Assembly: GCF_014647455.2 (NCBI RefSeq)
Contig: NZ_BMPF01000002.1
Location: 496,001 to 560,000 of the forward strand
Length of the DNA stretch: 64,000 nt
Direction: 5' to 3'
DNA from: Halarchaeum grantii
GTDB taxonomy: Archaea; Halobacteriota; Halobacteria; Halobacteriales; Halobacteriaceae
How positions within the stretch are numbered: position 1 is the stretch's first letter; every line of letters begins with the position of its first letter. A model generated the notes under the pieces. That model did not search any database. It worked only from the letters and a program-made list of their open reading frames with translations, and was not told the DNA's origin. Below, piece by piece: positions 50,178 to 61,243 of this stretch. Both the position numbers and the translations under genes were made by a program.

Positions 50178-50795
50178 ATGTTCGAGACGCGACCGGACCG
50201 AGACGCCGAGGTCGTCCTCCTCGGGCGGTCGAACGTCGGGAAGTCGACGCTGATGCGCGAGATAACGGGCCACGACTTCACGACGGGCGGGAAGCCGGGC
50301 GTCACGCGCTCGCCGAACCACTACGACTGGGCGTCCGAGTCCTTCGTCGTCACCGACCTCCCGGGCTTCGGCTTCATGTCCGGCGTCGAGGACGAGCGCC
50401 GCGAGGCCATCAAGACCGATATCGTCCGATACGTCGAGGAGAACGCCGAGAAGATCCTCGCGGGCGTCGTCGTCCTCGACGGGAAGGCGGCGGTCGACAT
50501 CATCGACCGCCACACGACCGAGGACGAGATCCCGCACACGGTCGAGCTCTATCACTTCCTGCGCGAGCTCGGCATCCCGCCCGTGCTCGCCGTCAACAAG
50601 ATGGACAAGGTCGACGACCGCGACGAGCGCCTGAACGACATCGCGGATCGCTTCGGCCTCGTGCCGCCGTGGGAGCAGTGGCGGGACACCGTCGCGCCGA
50701 TCACCGCGAAGACGGGCGACATCACCGCGCTGAACGAGGCGATCCGCGTCCACCTCGAGGACGCGAAGCGCGACGACCTGAAGAAGTTCTTCTGA
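50178..50795 (+). CDS. engB: GTP-binding protein EngB
   Basis: A 205-residue TrmE-Era-EngA-EngB-class GTPase acting in large-subunit assembly. G1 GRSNVGKST (16-24), G2 PGVTRSPN, G3 DLPGFG and G4 NKMD, G5 ITAKTGD are intact. The ATG at 50178 gives the family start. It is convergent with a conserved haloarchaeal hypothetical gene. Confidence 0.95.
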   Translation: MFETRPDRDAEVVLLGRSNVGKSTLMREITGHDFTTGGKPGVTRSPNHYDWASESFVVTDLPGFGFMSGVEDERREAIKTDIVRYVEENAEKILAGVVVLDGKAAVDIIDRHTTEDEIPHTVELYHFLRELGIPPVLAVNKMDKVDDRDERLNDIADRFGLVPPWEQWRDTVAPITAKTGDITALNEAIRVHLEDAKRDDLKKFF

Positions 50796-50796
50796 G

Positions 50797-51186
50797 TCAC
50801 TCGGCGTCGGTGACGAGGTCGAGGACGTACTGCACGAAGGAGTCCTGGCGGGCGAAGTGGTCGGCATCGACGGCCACCGCGAGCCCCTCGGTCTCCGAGA
50901 GGGGGAAGTTCAACTCGACGGCGTCCTCGAAGAACGTGACGTTACAGCGGAGTTCGCCGTGGCGTTCGGCGAAGAGGTCGTTGACGTACTCGGCTTCGAG
51001 GGACTCGAAGCGCATCTCCTCGACGCCGCGCGCGATCTCCGCGTCGTCGTAGTCGGCGGCGACGTCGTCGCGGAGGTAGTGGACGGTGTAGTCGTTTCGC
51101 GTGTAGCCGACGACCGAGCGGAGGCTGTCCCCGAGTCGGTCGCGTAGTCGATCCGGTAGCGCCGGCGACACCCGCTCCTCTTCCAT
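50797..51186 (-). CDS. conserved haloarchaeal hypothetical protein
   Basis: A 129-residue acidic protein, start MEEERVSPALPDRLRDRLG. Mixed alpha/beta: SLRSVVGYTRNDYTVHYLRDD, FESLEAEYVNDLFAERHG, LRCNVTFFEDAVELNFPLSETEGLAVAVD, DSFVQYVLDLV. No motif of known function is seen. The ATG at 51186 is preceded by AT-rich TTATGC TATC. The family is not recognised. Confidence 0.8.
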   Translation of the reverse strand: MEEERVSPALPDRLRDRLGDSLRSVVGYTRNDYTVHYLRDDVAADYDDAEIARGVEEMRFESLEAEYVNDLFAERHGELRCNVTFFEDAVELNFPLSETEGLAVAVDADHFARQDSFVQYVLDLVTDAE

Positions 51187-51389
51187 GGCCCGCCATGAGA
51201 TAGCATAACACAAAAGGAGTTCGGTACGGTCACCAGCCGAGAACGAAGCAACCCGGGGACGTGATTGCGAGGGGCGACGAAGCCCTTGTTTTTCGGACAT
51301 CTTCGCCGATGCGTGACGGCGCGCGACGCCACGGGCACGACGCAGCCCACCCGGGGCGACGAGCGCCGTCACCGGGCTGAGGAACCGTG

Positions 51390-52310
51390 TCACACGACGC
51401 GGTTGACGAGCTCCTCGTCGGCGGCCGCGTGCAGGGCGTTCTGCCGGACGAGTGCCGCGACGTCCCGGTAGTAGTCGCGTTTCAGCGCGCCCGAGTGGGG
51501 CGTGACGACGACGTCTTCGTACTCCCAGAGCGGCGAATCTTCCGGAAGCGGCTCCCGCTCGAAGACGTCGAGGCCGGCGCCCGCGATGTCGCCCGCGTCC
51601 AGCGCCGCGACGAGCGCGTCCGTCTCGACGACGCCGCCGCGCGCGACGTTCACGAGGTAGGCGTCGTCGCGCATCGCCTCGAACACCGACCGGTCGACCA
51701 TCCCCGCCGTGTCGTCGGTGAGCGGCACCGCGAGCGCGACGAACCGCGCGTCCGCGACGGCGTCGTGCAGGCGGTCGGGCGTGTATATCTCGCGGGTGTG
51801 TGGTGTGGGCGTGGGCGTCCGGCGGACGCCGTCGACGCGCATCCCGATCCCGTCCGCGCGGCGCGCGAGACCGCGTCCGACCGCGCCGAGTCCGACGACG
51901 GTGAGCCGCTCGTCGGTGAGCGTGAACGACTCGTCCCACGCGGGCTGAGCCCACTCGCGCTCGGCCTGCGCGTCGCGGGCGGTGTGGAGGCGGCGCGCGA
52001 GCGAGAGCATCACCCCGAGCGCCGTCTCGCCGACCGCCGCGCCGTGGATGCCCGAGGAGTTCGTGAGTGCGGTGCCCGACTCGCGATAGGCATCGAGGGG
52101 GAACTCGTCGTAGCCCGCGCGGACGCAGTGCACCCACTCGAGGCCGAGGAAGGCGTCGGCGTGTCCGAAGGCGGCGACGGCGTCCACGGCCGAGACGTCG
52201 TCACCGACGACGGTGGCGTCCGCACCGAGGTCGCGCAGGTGCTCGGCGAGCGCCTCCGGCGGGCAGACGGCGCGCACGGACTCGTGGACGCCGATCCGGT
52301 CGACGTGCAT
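51390..52310 (-). CDS. D-2-hydroxyacid dehydrogenase
   Basis: A 306-residue NAD(P)-dependent dehydrogenase of the D-isomer class. Cofactor motif LTVVGLGAVGRGLARRADGIGM; catalytic set R in VNVARGGVVETDALV, E in LDVFEREPLPEDSPLW and H in VVVTPHSGAL. The reaction is reduction of a 2-oxo acid to a D-2-hydroxy acid or the reverse; substrate unknown, some haloarchaeal relatives prefer NADPH and 2-oxo acids such as pyruvate homologues. Start MHVDRIGVHES at 52310. Confidence 0.93.
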   Translation of the reverse strand: MHVDRIGVHESVRAVCPPEALAEHLRDLGADATVVGDDVSAVDAVAAFGHADAFLGLEWVHCVRAGYDEFPLDAYRESGTALTNSSGIHGAAVGETALGVMLSLARRLHTARDAQAEREWAQPAWDESFTLTDERLTVVGLGAVGRGLARRADGIGMRVDGVRRTPTPTPHTREIYTPDRLHDAVADARFVALAVPLTDDTAGMVDRSVFEAMRDDAYLVNVARGGVVETDALVAALDAGDIAGAGLDVFEREPLPEDSPLWEYEDVVVTPHSGALKRDYYRDVAALVRQNALHAAADEELVNRVV

Positions 52311-52519
52311 ACCGGTCGCTACTCGCGAATCCCGATTGAGTCTTGTGGAAGGGCGACTCGGGAGAAAGGCCTCGTCACAAGGGGCTCGGAGGGGGTAACT
52401 CCTCGTCACCGTCGCCCACCCACACTCTCTCGTGCAGCGTCTAAGGCGTTCCGTCACGCGCCCGGACGAGGGTTCATCCGGGAGGCCGCGACCACACGTG
52501 GCCGTGCGCTGAGCGCGAC

Positions 52520-52560
52520 CCGGGCGGGGACCGCGAAACACGACGTACGACCCCGCCCGG
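52520..52560. terminator. 10 bp GC stem-loop downstream of the NUDIX-eIF2B gene
   Basis: CCGGGCGGGG (52520-52529) and CCCCGCCCGG (52551-52560) pair perfectly around a 21-base loop, 30 bases past the stop of the minus-strand gene. The 279 bp gap holds no other gene. No T-run follows, so it may instead be a processing or RNA-stability structure. Confidence 0.4.
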
Positions 52561-52589
52561 CCGAGTTTCGTCCGTCGTGTCCGCTAGCC

Positions 52590-53828
52590 CTACCAGTCCG
52601 CGAGCGCGCGCAGAGCGTCCGCGCGCGTCGCGACGGCGGCCTCGGAGAGAACCCCGTCCTCGGTGACGACGCCGGTCACGAGGTGGGCGGGCGTCACGTC
52701 GAAGCGGGGGTTCGCCACCGAGAGGGCCGCGTCGCCGTCGTAGAGGGCGGCCGCCGGTGCGTCCTCCAGTTCGGGGTCGTCCGGGTCGACGTCGGGCGCG
52801 ATCTTGTCGCTCGCGCAGACCGCGTAGACGGGGACGTCGGCCTCGGCGGCGGCGAGCGCCGCCCCCCGCGTGCCGACCTTGTTCACGACGCTCCCGTCGC
52901 GGAGCACGGTGTCCGCGCCGACGAGCACGGCGTCAACCGACTCGACGAGCGTCGCGACGGCGGCGTCGGTCGTGAGCGTCACGTCCATCCCCTCGGCGGC
53001 GAGGCGTTCGGCGGTGGCGACGCCCTCGCGCGCGGTCCGGGACTCCGCGACGACGACGCGCGACGGCTCGGCACCGACGGCGGCGTCGAACGCGGTGCCC
53101 GAGCGCGAGAGCGTCAGCAGCGACGCGCCCCGGAGTTCGACGGCCGCGCTCGCGGCCGCGCCGTCGTCGGCGGCAAGCGCCGCGTCGATGGTCGCGCACG
53201 CGCTCGTCAGGACCGCGTCGGCGCTCTCACCGTCGGCCTCGGCGAGGACGCGGTGCACGCGGTTGCGCACGGCGGCCATGCTCTCGCGCGCGGCGAGGAG
53301 GTCGCGCGCCGTCCCGCAGAGCGCGTCGTAGCCCGCGCCCGCCGCCGCCTCGTCCCGGAGCACCTCGCAGGCGCGCACGGAGACGTAGGCGGAGCCGTGC
53401 GTCTCGTCGTCACGGACGCTCGTCACGCTCGGGCGCACGCGGTCGTAGGACGTCCAGAGGTCGGGGACGGTCGCGCGTTCGCGTATCGCGGGCGGCGGAC
53501 ACCACTCGTAGCCCGCCGTCTCGTAGTTCGGCGCGATTTCGCGGGTGTCGCAGTCGAAGAGGAAGGGGTGGACGACCCAGCGCGTCCCGCGTTCGGTGTC
53601 CTCGACGGGGAAGGGGTCGCCGGCGCGGACGAGCGTGACGTCCGCGTCGGGGTCGAGGCCGGTCTCCTCGCGGATCTCGACGCGGACCTGGGTCGCCGGG
53701 TCGCCCTCGGCGTGGCCGGCGACCGCACCCCACCGCCCGGCGTAGGAGCCGACGTCCGCGCTCCGCCGGAGTAGCAGAACGTCCGTCCCGTTGCGCAGGA
53801 ACGCCGTGACGACGTGTGTCTCCTCCAT
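52590..53828 (-). CDS. NUDIX hydrolase fused to an eIF2B/ribose-1,5-bisphosphate-isomerase-like domain
   Basis: A 412-residue fusion. Residues 1-140 are a NUDIX domain (GAVAGHAEGDPATQVRVEIREETGL, the GX5EX7REUXEEXGU box with the first Glu retained as GHAEGD). Residues about 160-412 are an eIF2B-alpha/MtnA/R15P-isomerase-like domain (LVESVDAVLVGADTVLRDGSVVNKVGTRGAALAAAEADVPVYAVCASDKIAP; the catalytic-type Asp in VGADT). The fusion suggests that a nucleotide-derived sugar phosphate is both released and isomerised, as in the archaeal AMP-degradation pathway that feeds R15P isomerase. Activity is inferred only. Confidence 0.88.
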   Translation of the reverse strand: MEETHVVTAFLRNGTDVLLLRRSADVGSYAGRWGAVAGHAEGDPATQVRVEIREETGLDPDADVTLVRAGDPFPVEDTERGTRWVVHPFLFDCDTREIAPNYETAGYEWCPPPAIRERATVPDLWTSYDRVRPSVTSVRDDETHGSAYVSVRACEVLRDEAAAGAGYDALCGTARDLLAARESMAAVRNRVHRVLAEADGESADAVLTSACATIDAALAADDGAAASAAVELRGASLLTLSRSGTAFDAAVGAEPSRVVVAESRTAREGVATAERLAAEGMDVTLTTDAAVATLVESVDAVLVGADTVLRDGSVVNKVGTRGAALAAAEADVPVYAVCASDKIAPDVDPDDPELEDAPAAALYDGDAALSVANPRFDVTPAHLVTGVVTEDGVLSEAAVATRADALRALADW

Positions 53829-53976
53829 ACCGGCGCGGTCGGCCGCCGCGAGGAAAGCTTCGGGGGCCAGCGCAGAGCCGAGCGAGGCGCCCGAAGAGGC
53901 GACCGGCGATAGCCGTGCGCCGCGTCTCGACGTCCGGTATCGTCGGTCCTTTTAGCGCGCCCGCGAAAGGGCGCGT

Positions 53977-54738
53977 ATGGAAGCGTTCGCGGTCCCCGGC
54001 CTCCCGGAGTTCGAGGCGGGCGACGACATCGCTCACGAGATCGAGGCGGCGTCCGACCTGCGCGACGGCGACGTGGTCTGCGTCGCGAGCACCGTCGTCT
54101 CGAAGGTCGAGGGCCGGACAGCCGACCTCGCGGACTACCCGGCGGGCCCGCGAGCGCGCGAGATCGCGGCGCGTCTCGAGGAACTGACGGGCGACGAGCG
54201 CGACCCGCGTTTCGCGCAGGCGGTCCTCGAGGAGTCGACGGATCTCGTGATGGACGAGCCGTTCCTCCTGACGGAGACGCGCTTCGGGCACGTCGGTGTG
54301 AACGCCGGCATCGACCGCTCGAACACGGGCGGCGCGGAGCTCCTCCTGCTCCCGAGGCGCCCGAGCGAGTCCGCCGAGCGAATCCGCGACGGCCTCGACG
54401 CGGACGTCTCGGTGGTCGTCACGGACACCTCGGGGCGTTCGTTCCGACACGGCCAGACCGGCGTCGCTATCGGCTGGGCGGGCATCCCGGCGTCGCGCGA
54501 CTGGCGCGGGGAGACGGACCGCGACGGCCACGAACTCGAGGTGACGGTCGAGTCCGTCGTAGACGAACTCGCGGCGACGGCGAACCTCGTCTCCGGCGAG
54601 GGCGACGACGGCACGCCCGCCGTCGTCGTGCGCGACTGGGCGTTCGGCGACCACGAGGGGAGCGAGAACCTCTACCGGGACGTCGAGGGGGACTTCGTCC
54701 GGCAGGCGCTCCGGGGGTGGCGCTATGACGGGGATTGA
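53977..54738 (+). CDS. cofE: coenzyme F420-0:L-glutamate ligase
   Basis: A 253-residue ligase adding glutamate to F420-0 with GTP. Family motifs: DIAHEIEAASDLRDGDVVCVASTVVSKVEGR, VLEESTDLVMDEPFLLTETRFGHVGVNAGIDRSNT and VVVTDTSGRSFRHGQTGVAIGWAGI. Residues for F420-0 and metal binding (D/T-rich VTDTSG) are intact. The last 14 bases overlap the next gene, mer, in a different frame, coupling F420 maturation to a F420-dependent enzyme. Confidence 0.96.
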   Translation: MEAFAVPGLPEFEAGDDIAHEIEAASDLRDGDVVCVASTVVSKVEGRTADLADYPAGPRAREIAARLEELTGDERDPRFAQAVLEESTDLVMDEPFLLTETRFGHVGVNAGIDRSNTGGAELLLLPRRPSESAERIRDGLDADVSVVVTDTSGRSFRHGQTGVAIGWAGIPASRDWRGETDRDGHELEVTVESVVDELAATANLVSGEGDDGTPAVVVRDWAFGDHEGSENLYRDVEGDFVRQALRGWRYDGD

Positions 54739-55696
54739 GCTCACGCCCGAACTCCCCGTCTCGGAGGTGCGAGAGCTCGGCGTCCGCGCGGAGGAGGCGG
54801 GTTTCGAGACGGTCTATTCGTCCTGTCACTACAACAACCGCGACCCGTTCGCGGCGCTGACGGCGCTCGCGGACGCCACCGAGTCGGTGCGGCTGGGTCC
54901 GGGCGTCGCGAACCCCTACGAGGTCCATCCCGTCCGCGTGGCCTCGCAGGTGGCGACGCTCGACGAGCACTCGGACGGGCGGGCGGTCTGCGGGCTGGGC
55001 GCGGGCGACCGCTCGACGCTCCGCAACCTCGGCATCGAGCGCGAGCGCCCGCTCCGGCGCGTGCTGGAGGCGATGCAGGTGTCCAGGGAGCTGTGGGCTG
55101 GCGAGCGCGTCAGCCACGACGGGACGTTCACGGCGGCGGACGCGGGGCTGAACTACGCCGAGGAAGTGAGCGAGGTGCCCGTTTTCGTGGGCGCGCAGGG
55201 ACCACAGATGCTCCGGATGGCGGCGAAGCACGCGAACGGCGTCCTCTTCAACGCCTCGCACCCGCGCGACGTGGCGTGGGCGGCCGAGCGCGTCGAGGAG
55301 GGGCTGGCGGAGCGCCCGGACTCGCGGGGCGCGTTCGAGTTCGCGGTGTTCGCGAGTGTGAGCGTCGCGGAGAGCCGGGAGGCCGCTCGGGAGGCCGCGC
55401 GGCCACCGGTCGCGTTCATCGCGGGCGGCGCGGCCGACCCGGTGTTGGCGCGCCACGGTATCGACGCGGACGCCGCGAGCGCGGTCGGGGCGGCGGTCGA
55501 GCGCGGCGAGTTCCGCGAGGCGTTCGCGGACGTGAGCGAGGCGATGATCGACGCGTTCGCGATCGCTGGAACGCCCGAGGACGTCGCGAGTCGGGCGGCG
55601 GCGCTGCGCGAGCACGCGGACACGGTCGTCTGCGGGTCGCCGCTCGGCCCGGACCGGGCGACGGCGATCGACCTGCTCGGCGAGACGCTCCCCTAG
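54725..55696 (+). CDS. mer: F420-dependent methylenetetrahydromethanopterin-reductase-like protein (Mer family)
   Basis: A 323-residue luciferase-fold enzyme. MTGIELTPELPVSEVRELGVRAEEAGFETVYSSCHYNNRDP matches the Mer N-terminus; GPGVANPYEVHPVRVASQVATLDEHSDGRAVCGLGAGDRSTL has the F420-binding and glycine-rich features with the VxNPxxxHP bulge motif. In non-methanogenic haloarchaea it likely reduces methylenetetrahydrofolate with F420H2. It overlaps cofE by 14 bases and shares CTAG with the convergent membrane gene. Confidence 0.93.
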   Translation: MTGIELTPELPVSEVRELGVRAEEAGFETVYSSCHYNNRDPFAALTALADATESVRLGPGVANPYEVHPVRVASQVATLDEHSDGRAVCGLGAGDRSTLRNLGIERERPLRRVLEAMQVSRELWAGERVSHDGTFTAADAGLNYAEEVSEVPVFVGAQGPQMLRMAAKHANGVLFNASHPRDVAWAAERVEEGLAERPDSRGAFEFAVFASVSVAESREAAREAARPPVAFIAGGAADPVLARHGIDADAASAVGAAVERGEFREAFADVSEAMIDAFAIAGTPEDVASRAAALREHADTVVCGSPLGPDRATAIDLLGETLP

Positions 55697-55899
55697 CGGG
55701 GCTGGCCGTCGACGTAGCCGGTGTCGCCGCTGCCGACGAAGTCGCCGAGCACGCCGATGACGACGTAGATGCTGACGACGCCGATTCCGAGGAGGAGAAG
55801 CGTGCTGACGAGTACGAGGACCGCCTGCGCGATGCCGGCGCCGGCGACGCTCGCGAAGACGTTCACCATCTCTGCGAGTTGCTGACCGAGGGGTTCCAT
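55693..55899 (-). CDS. small single-span membrane protein
   Basis: A 68-residue protein with one strong helix (AVLVLVSTLLLLGIGVVSIYVVIGVLGDFVG) after an amphipathic N-terminus (MEPLGQQLAEMVNVFASVAG). No family recognised. Its start at 55899 has AT-rich TTATTCTC upstream. The stop overlaps that of mer. Confidence 0.7.
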   Translation of the reverse strand: MEPLGQQLAEMVNVFASVAGAGIAQAVLVLVSTLLLLGIGVVSIYVVIGVLGDFVGSGDTGYVDGQPR

Positions 55900-56079
55900 A
55901 CGCCACGGGTCGCGGCCTGCCCCCTTAGTTCTCCGTGGTTCGCGGCGGTTCGTCGCCCGGCCGACGCCGCGAGCAACAGAGTGGTAAATATACTCACACG
56001 AGGTGTGTGACCGGCAGACATACGTGGCCCGTGTGCCCTATTGGCTCGAAAGGGTCGCATCCGGCCGACCGCCGTCACC

Positions 56080-57075
56080 ATGACAGACAGCCACACCGCT
56101 CGACCGGAGACCGAACGCCCCGCCGACTCGTCCGTCGACCCGCTCCCGCTTCCGGACGCCCGCGCGCTCGTCGACGCCGTCACCGAGAACGTCGGGCGCG
56201 TCGTCGTCGGGAAGGACGGCGTCATCGAGGACGCGCTCGTCGCGCTCCTCGCGCGCGGACACCTCCTCCTCGAGGACGTCCCCGGCGTCGGGAAGACCAT
56301 GCTCGCGCGCTCGCTCGCCGCCTCCGTGGACGGCGCGTTCTCGCGCGTCCAGTTCACCCCCGACCTCCTCCCCGCCGACGTCACGGGGACGAGCGTGCTC
56401 GACGAGTCGAGCGGCGGCTTCAGCTTCCAGCGCGGCCCCGTCTTCGGGAACGTCGTGCTCGGCGACGAGATCAACCGCGCGCCGCCGAAGACGCAGGCCG
56501 CGCTCCTCGAAGCCATGGAGGAGGGACAGGTGACCGTCGACGGCGAGACGCACGCTCTCCCCGACCCCTTCTTCGTCGTCGCCACCCAGAACGCCGTCGA
56601 GCGCGACCGCGTCTACGACCTCCCGGTCGCCGAGATCGACCGCTTCACGAAGAAGCTCACGCTCGGCTACCCGAGCGTCGAGGAGGAGGTCGACGTCCTC
56701 GGGCGCGTCGTCGGCCACCACCCCGTCGAGGACGTCCAACCGGTCGCGGGCGTCGGCGACCTCCGGCGCGCGCGCGAGACCGTCGCGCGCGTCGAGACGA
56801 GCGAACCGGTCCGCGAGTACGTCACGCGGCTCGCCGACTACACCCGCGAGCACGCCGCGCTCGGCGCCAGTCCCCGGGGGTCGATCGCGCTCCTCCGGTG
56901 CGCGCAGGTTCGAGCCGTCCTCGACGAGCGCGACTACGTGATCCCGGACGACGTGAAGCGCGAGGCGCCGAGCGTCCTCACGCACCGCGTCCGGGCCGAC
57001 AGGACCGACGGGCTGGGCGGTGAGGCCGCCGAGCGCGTCGTCGCCAGCGCGCTCGACGCCGTCCCGCCGGAGTGA
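56080..57075 (+). CDS. MoxR-type AAA+ ATPase
   Basis: A 331-residue chaperone-like AAA+ ATPase. Walker A PGVGKT (68-73), Walker B VVLGDEINRAPPKTQ, sensor 1 FFVVATQN, and the second-region arginine IDRFTKKL. The ATG at 56080 follows the TATA/initiator; a TTG further up is unlikely. MoxR ATPases mature metal-containing or membrane complexes together with DUF58 proteins, as here. Confidence 0.94.
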   Translation: MTDSHTARPETERPADSSVDPLPLPDARALVDAVTENVGRVVVGKDGVIEDALVALLARGHLLLEDVPGVGKTMLARSLAASVDGAFSRVQFTPDLLPADVTGTSVLDESSGGFSFQRGPVFGNVVLGDEINRAPPKTQAALLEAMEEGQVTVDGETHALPDPFFVVATQNAVERDRVYDLPVAEIDRFTKKLTLGYPSVEEEVDVLGRVVGHHPVEDVQPVAGVGDLRRARETVARVETSEPVREYVTRLADYTREHAALGASPRGSIALLRCAQVRAVLDERDYVIPDDVKREAPSVLTHRVRADRTDGLGGEAAERVVASALDAVPPE

Positions 57076-57077
57076 CG

Positions 57078-58063
57078 ATGCGCCCCGCGCTCACCCGTCG
57101 CGGCGGCGTCGTCCTCGGCGTCGCGCTCGCCGCCACTGCCGCCGGTTGGCTCTTCGGCGCGCGCTCGCTGAACGCCGTCGCCGTCCCGACCGCCGTCGCG
57201 CTCGCCGTCACGGGCTGGCTCGTCTATCGCGCCGAGGCCCCGACCGTCGCCCGCGACCCGCCGCGTGACGGACACGCCGGCGAGACGCACGAGGTCGGGG
57301 TCCGCGTCGAGGGCTCGCGAACGGTGGCCGTCACCGTCCGCGACGCGCTCGCCGACGGCCTCGACGGAGACGGGACGGTCCGGACGGTCGCGGACGGCCG
57401 CGAAGACCGCTACGCCGTCACGTACCGCGAGCGCGGGCGACACACCGTCGGCCCGGCGCGCGTCACCGTCGCCGACCCGCTCGGCCTCTGGACGCGGACG
57501 TTCGAGGCGGGCGACGAACACGCGCTCACCGTCTACCCGCGCGTCCTCCCGCTCACCGCGCCGCCCCGGGCGCTCGCCGGGTCGACCGGTCGAGCGGACG
57601 AGCGCGGCGAGTTCGCCGGCGTCCGCGAGTACCGCCACGGCGACCCGCTGCGCGACGTCAACTGGAAGGCGTCCGCGAAGCGCCCGGACGAGTACGTCGT
57701 CACGACGTACGCGGACGAAGGCACCGACGCCACCCTCACCATCGCCGTCGAAGTCACGGACGGGGGCGACCCCGACCGCGCGGCCGTCGCCGCCGCCAGC
57801 CTGCTCGACGCCTGCCTCGACACGGGCGCGGCGGTCGGCCTCCGCACGCCCGCCGAAACGCTCGCGCCCGCGAGCGGCGATTCCCACCGCCGCCGCGCGC
57901 TCGGCGCGCTCGCCGTCCTCGGTCACGGCACCCTCCCCTCGGCCGCCCGCGAGGACGCGCGTGTCGCCGTGCGCGCGGACGCGACCGGCGTGCACGTCAC
58001 CGTCGACGACGACCGGCGCTCGTTCGACGCGATGGCCGACGCCGCCGACGCGGGGGTGGGCGC

Positions 58064-58067
<4 letters not shown>
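57078..58067 (+). CDS. DUF58 domain membrane protein
   Basis: A 329-residue protein with two N-terminal membrane helices (GGVVLGVALAATAAGWLF, AVPTAVALAVTGWLVY) and the DUF58 signature FAGVREYRHGDPLRDVNWKASAKRPDEYVV plus a von Willebrand-like C-terminal part. A GTG at 57072, overlapping the MoxR stop, is an alternative start. The MoxR-DUF58-transglutaminase order is a known conserved operon; the pair is thought to fold or regulate a partner protein. Confidence 0.92.
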
Positions 58068-60566
<2,499 letters not shown>

Positions 60567-60574
60567 ACGACGGT

Positions 60575-60603
60575 TTTGCCGGCGCGCACCGCGCGCCGGC
60601 AAA
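60575..60603 (+). terminator. 13 bp hairpin after the SUI1 gene
   Basis: TTTGCCGGCGCGC-ACC-GCGCGCCGGCAAA, a perfect 13 bp stem with a three-base loop, beginning nine bases after the stop codon. It is probably a 3'-end stabilising or terminating structure; no T-run follows directly. A T5 run lies much further downstream at 60771-60778. Confidence 0.55.
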
Positions 60604-60604
60604 C

Positions 60605-60780
60605 GCTCGACCGCTGCGGGAAACCGCGTGTTTCGTCGCTTGCGTAGAACGCGCCGCGTTCCGCGGACGAAAGCGCGGTAGGCCCCTCGGGGGGTCGCCG
60701 CCTCGCGCCGGTCGGCGCGAGCGGATATCGGGGCGGCTATCGTTCCGTCCCGCTTCCCGTTCTCTTGCAATTTTTCACGC
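60605..60780 (+). ncRNA. candidate structured small RNA downstream of SUI1
   Basis: The 264 bp gap contains ordered structure: GCGG-GAAA-CCGC (GNRA loop, 60616-60627); TTTCGTC (60631-60637) pairing with GACGAAA (60666-60672) around a GAACGC-GCC-GCGTTC hairpin (60647-60661); CTCGCGCC-GGTC-GGCGCGAG (60702-60721); then a T5 run (AATTTTTCAC, 60769-60778), the common archaeal termination signal. No promoter is obvious, and it may be a processed 3' UTR. No known family is recognised. Confidence 0.35.
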
Positions 60781-60830
60781 CGCGTAGCGGCGGCTCGGCC
60801 GAGACCGGCGGGTCGCGGACGGGCGGTCGC

Positions 60831-61205
60831 CTAGAAGGGTGCGTCGGGCGTCCCGTCCGGGGCCGGCCCCTCGTCCGCCTCGCGCGCGGCCGTCTCGAGG
60901 CCCCACTCCCACGCGGTCAGTCCGCCCGCCATGCTCTCGACGGTGGCGTCCTCGTCGATGCCCTCGTAGGACGCGATGAGGTTCGCGGCCTGCACGCTCG
61001 ACTGGCCGTGCGGGCAGACCGTGACGACGCGCTCCGCGCCCGCGAAGCGCTCGACGTCCCGCGTGAGGCGCGGGAAGGGGACGTTCTCGCTCCCGGGGAT
61101 GTGGCCCTGCGCGTACGCGCCCTCGGGCCGGATGTCGACGACGCGGACCGCCGCGTCGTCATCGAGGAGCGCCTTCACGTCCGCAGGCGTGATCTCTCCG
61201 TCCAT
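60831..61205 (-). CDS. rhodanese-like sulfurtransferase domain protein
   Basis: A 124-residue single-domain rhodanese. DIRPEGAYAQGHIPGSENVPF and the active-site loop VVTVCPHGQSS with Cys64 are intact; the loop of six residues plus Cys is that of sulfurtransferases. Small sulfur relay or cyanide-detoxifying roles are typical; partners unknown. Start MDGEITPADV at 61205. Confidence 0.93.
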   Translation of the reverse strand: MDGEITPADVKALLDDDAAVRVVDIRPEGAYAQGHIPGSENVPFPRLTRDVERFAGAERVVTVCPHGQSSVQAANLIASYEGIDEDATVESMAGGLTAWEWGLETAAREADEGPAPDGTPDAPF

Positions 61206-61243
61206 ACCTCGATGGTGCGCGCCGGCGCGGATAAACGGCGCGG

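Noticed and set aside
60575-60603. Bacterial-type intrinsic terminator
   Set aside because: No T-run follows the stem; kept as a terminator-like hairpin with moderate confidence only.
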